Source: Nitriliruptorales bacterium (GTDB lineage: Bacteria > Actinomycetota > Nitriliruptoria > Euzebyales > Egibacteraceae). From it: DNA of 6,702 nucleotides. The stretch is from the NCBI GenBank assembly GCA_007126835.1, contig SLAO01000098.1, positions 1-6,702 on the forward strand, written 5' to 3'. Both the position numbers and the translations under genes were made by a program. Below the pieces are notes generated by a model. The model had not been told where the DNA came from and did no database searches. It was given only the letters and a program-made list of their open reading frames with translations. The stretch's first letter is position 1; every line of letters begins with the position of its first letter. Shown piece by piece: positions 5,602 to 6,702 of this stretch.

Positions 5602-6363
5602 TCAGACCCTTCGCGCGAAGTGCAGGGCCACGATCCCGCCGGTGAGGTTCTTCCACCGCACCTGCGACCATCCAGCTTCGGCCACGACGCCGGCAAGCTC
5701 CTCCTGGTCTGGCCATAGCTGGATCGATTCAGCGAGGTAGCGGTACGCCGACGGCGCGCTCGACACGACCTGGGCGATTTTCGGCAATGCGCCGATCAGG
5801 TAGCGCTCGTAGACCGTCGCCAGCGGGGCCAGGGTGGGGCGACTGAACTCCAGCACTGCCAGCCGTCCGCCGGGTTTGGTCACGCGTGCAAACTCAGCCA
5901 GGCCGGCCGCGGGGTCGGGCAGGTTGCGCAAGCCGAAGCCGATCGTGACCGCGTCCACGGAGGCGTCGGGCAGCGGCAGGCGCGTGCCGTCGCCGTTGCA
6001 CCAGGCGATGCCCGAGCGGCGCGGCACCCCGCGGGCTTCGCGCTCGACGCCGGCCTGGAGCATCGGCAGGCTGAAGTCCAGCGCCACGACCCGTGCGGCG
6101 TCGCCACTGGCGGCGGCGAGCTCATGCGCCAGCGGCCCGGTGCCCGCGGCCACGTCGAGGAGCGTCTCGCCCGGCCGGGGGTCCACCGCCGCGACCGCCA
6201 CTCGGCGCCAGTGCCGATCCTGGCCAAGCGACAGCACCGCGTTGGCCAGGTCGTAGCGAGGCGCGACCCGATCGAACATGCCCTGCACCAAGGCGGCGTC
6301 CTTGTCCGGCCCTGATCGCGGATCCGGGAGCCCAAACGGGTTGTCAGCGGCGGTTTCGGCCAT
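5602..6363 (-). CDS. menG: Demethylmenaquinone methyltransferase (MenG/UbiE family)
   Basis: This 253-residue SAM-dependent methyltransferase makes the last step of menaquinone synthesis, methylating the demethylmenaquinone ring. The SAM-binding motif I is LLDVAAGTG (68-76), followed by the acidic strand end VVALDFS (92-98). Family signature 1 is seen as YDLANAVLSLGQDRHW (37-52), with Ala for the usual Met. Signature 2, RVTKPGGRLAVLEFS (160-174), is complete, and GFGLRN (142-147) is also typical. The open frame extends upstream to 6570, but those 69 residues are Arg/His-rich, contain a translated hairpin repeat and do not resemble MenG, so the ATG at 6361-6363 is preferred. No ribosome binding site precedes that ATG; leaderless translation is possible. 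The gene ends in TGA 424 bp before the reductase start. A UbiE role in ubiquinone is unlikely given the actinobacterial context. Confidence 0.95.
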   Translation of the reverse strand: MAETAADNPFGLPDPRSGPDKDAALVQGMFDRVAPRYDLANAVLSLGQDRHWRRVAVAAVDPRPGETLLDVAAGTGPLAHELAAASGDAARVVALDFSLPMLQAGVEREARGVPRRSGIAWCNGDGTRLPLPDASVDAVTIGFGLRNLPDPAAGLAEFARVTKPGGRLAVLEFSRPTLAPLATVYERYLIGALPKIAQVVSSAPSAYRYLAESIQLWPDQEELAGVVAEAGWSQVRWKNLTGGIVALHFARRV

Positions 6364-6370
6364 GGGCCAG

Positions 6371-6376
6371 ACGGTA
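6371..6376 (-). promoter_or_regulatory. Possible -10 element for a leaderless menG transcript
   Basis: TACCGT on the minus strand fits TANNNT and ends 7 nt before the menG ATG, the spacing expected if transcription starts at the ATG itself. No -35 and no ribosome binding site are seen. Chance occurrence is quite possible. Confidence 0.25.
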
Positions 6377-6461
6377 GCCGCAAGCGCGCCACGCCGCCGG
6401 CGCCCGGCGCGTGTCCGAGCACTGTGTCGCTGCGGGTGAGGGTGTGCGGTGCGTCGCCGGC

Positions 6462-6572
6462 CCTCGCTTGTCGCAAACGCCACCCCCAGCGGGTGCCAAC
6501 GCGACACGCCAGGCCTGGCCCCCACCTCGCCTGTCGCAAACACCACCCCCAGCGGGTGCCAATGCGACACGC
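6462..6572. repeat. Two 48-bp direct repeats, each a hairpin, upstream of menG
   Basis: Copies at 6462-6509 and 6525-6572 agree at 45 of 48 positions and are offset by 63 bp. Each folds into an interrupted hairpin. The outer arms TGTCGC and GCGACA (6469-6474 with 6501-6506; 6532-6537 with 6564-6569) enclose an inner stem CACCC/GGGTG with loop CCAGC. In copy 2 the outer stem gains a seventh pair (A/T). The pair lies 40 bp after the stop of the upstream partial gene and 98 bp before menG. No T-run follows. It may be a dispersed intergenic repeat, a double stop for transcription, or an operator. The apparent protein repeat (WHPLGVxFAT twice) in the open frame is a by-product of this DNA repeat. 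Confidence 0.88.
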
Positions 6573-6612
6573 GACCTGCCGCCGGAAGCCAGCAGAAGGG
6601 CCACTCGGGCGT

Positions 6613-6702
6613 TCAGCCGCGGTCATCCTCGCGTGGGTCGTGCTCAGCCCACGCCACATTGGGGTCGCTGCGACGCGCCCGGCGGACGCCTCCCAACACC
6701 GT
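6613..6702 (-). CDS. C-terminal end of an unidentified protein
   Basis: From the right edge to a TGA at 6613-6615 the minus strand is open for 29 codons, ending in a charged tail (RRARRSDPNVAWAEHDPREDDRG). Most third codon positions are G or C, as in the neighbouring genes, and the orientation is the same. The family is not recognisable from so short a tail. Another minus-strand frame is also open here, so the call rests on plausible codon use and position only. Confidence 0.4.
   Translation of the reverse strand, partial: TVLGGVRRARRSDPNVAWAEHDPREDDRG

Noticed and set aside
5244..5696. Minus-strand open frame covering the menG-reductase gap
   Set aside because: It overlaps the end of menG in another frame, crosses the operator and the tandem repeat, has no ribosome binding site and resembles nothing known.
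6364..6570. A 69-residue N-terminal extension of MenG with an internal WHPLGVxFAT repeat
   Set aside because: The protein repeat follows directly from the two DNA hairpin copies, whose 63-bp offset happens to be a multiple of three. The extension has no MenG similarity, and the family domain begins after the ATG at 6363.

Overview
The window is GC-rich and, as far as can be judged, every gene lies on the minus strand, so transcription runs from high to low coordinates. In that order the genes are: the last 29 codons of an unidentified protein (right edge), menG, a geranylgeranyl-reductase-family flavoprotein resembling MenJ, then nuoA, nuoB, nuoC, nuoD and the start of nuoE (cut by the left edge). 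The order menG - reductase - nuoABCDE, separate nuoC and nuoD genes, GTG starts and very high GC at third codon positions point to a high-GC Gram-positive bacterium (Actinomycetota). The class cannot be fixed from this window.

Layout. 6613-6702 is the tail of an upstream gene. 6364-6612 is non-coding and holds two near-identical 48-bp direct repeats, each able to fold into a hairpin. 5602-6363 is menG. 5178-5601 is a 424-bp gene-free stretch with a perfect 18-bp palindrome that matches the Rex operator consensus. The palindrome overlaps the -35 of a plausible promoter. A leader of about 260 nt follows, carrying a 14-bp tandem repeat and a strong ribosome binding site. 3858-5177 is the reductase. 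3722-3857 holds a GC-rich hairpin with a possible second promoter. 616-3721 is nuoA-B-C-D, with nuoA/nuoB and nuoB/nuoC overlapping. 501-615 separates nuoD from nuoE and contains three copies of a 21-bp repeat. 1-500 is partial nuoE.

How the genes fit together. MenG makes the final methylation that yields menaquinone. The reductase probably saturates part of the prenyl tail. Complex I (NuoA-N) oxidises NADH and passes electrons to that quinone. The window therefore joins quinone maturation to the dehydrogenase that uses it. The Rex-like site upstream of the reductase suggests that the reductase and the nuo operon respond together to the NADH/NAD+ ratio. This is the strongest regulatory signal here. 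The genes are ordinary core metabolism, and I see no undescribed enzyme system. The items worth a second look are non-coding: the operator and promoter, and three separate repeat structures in the gaps.
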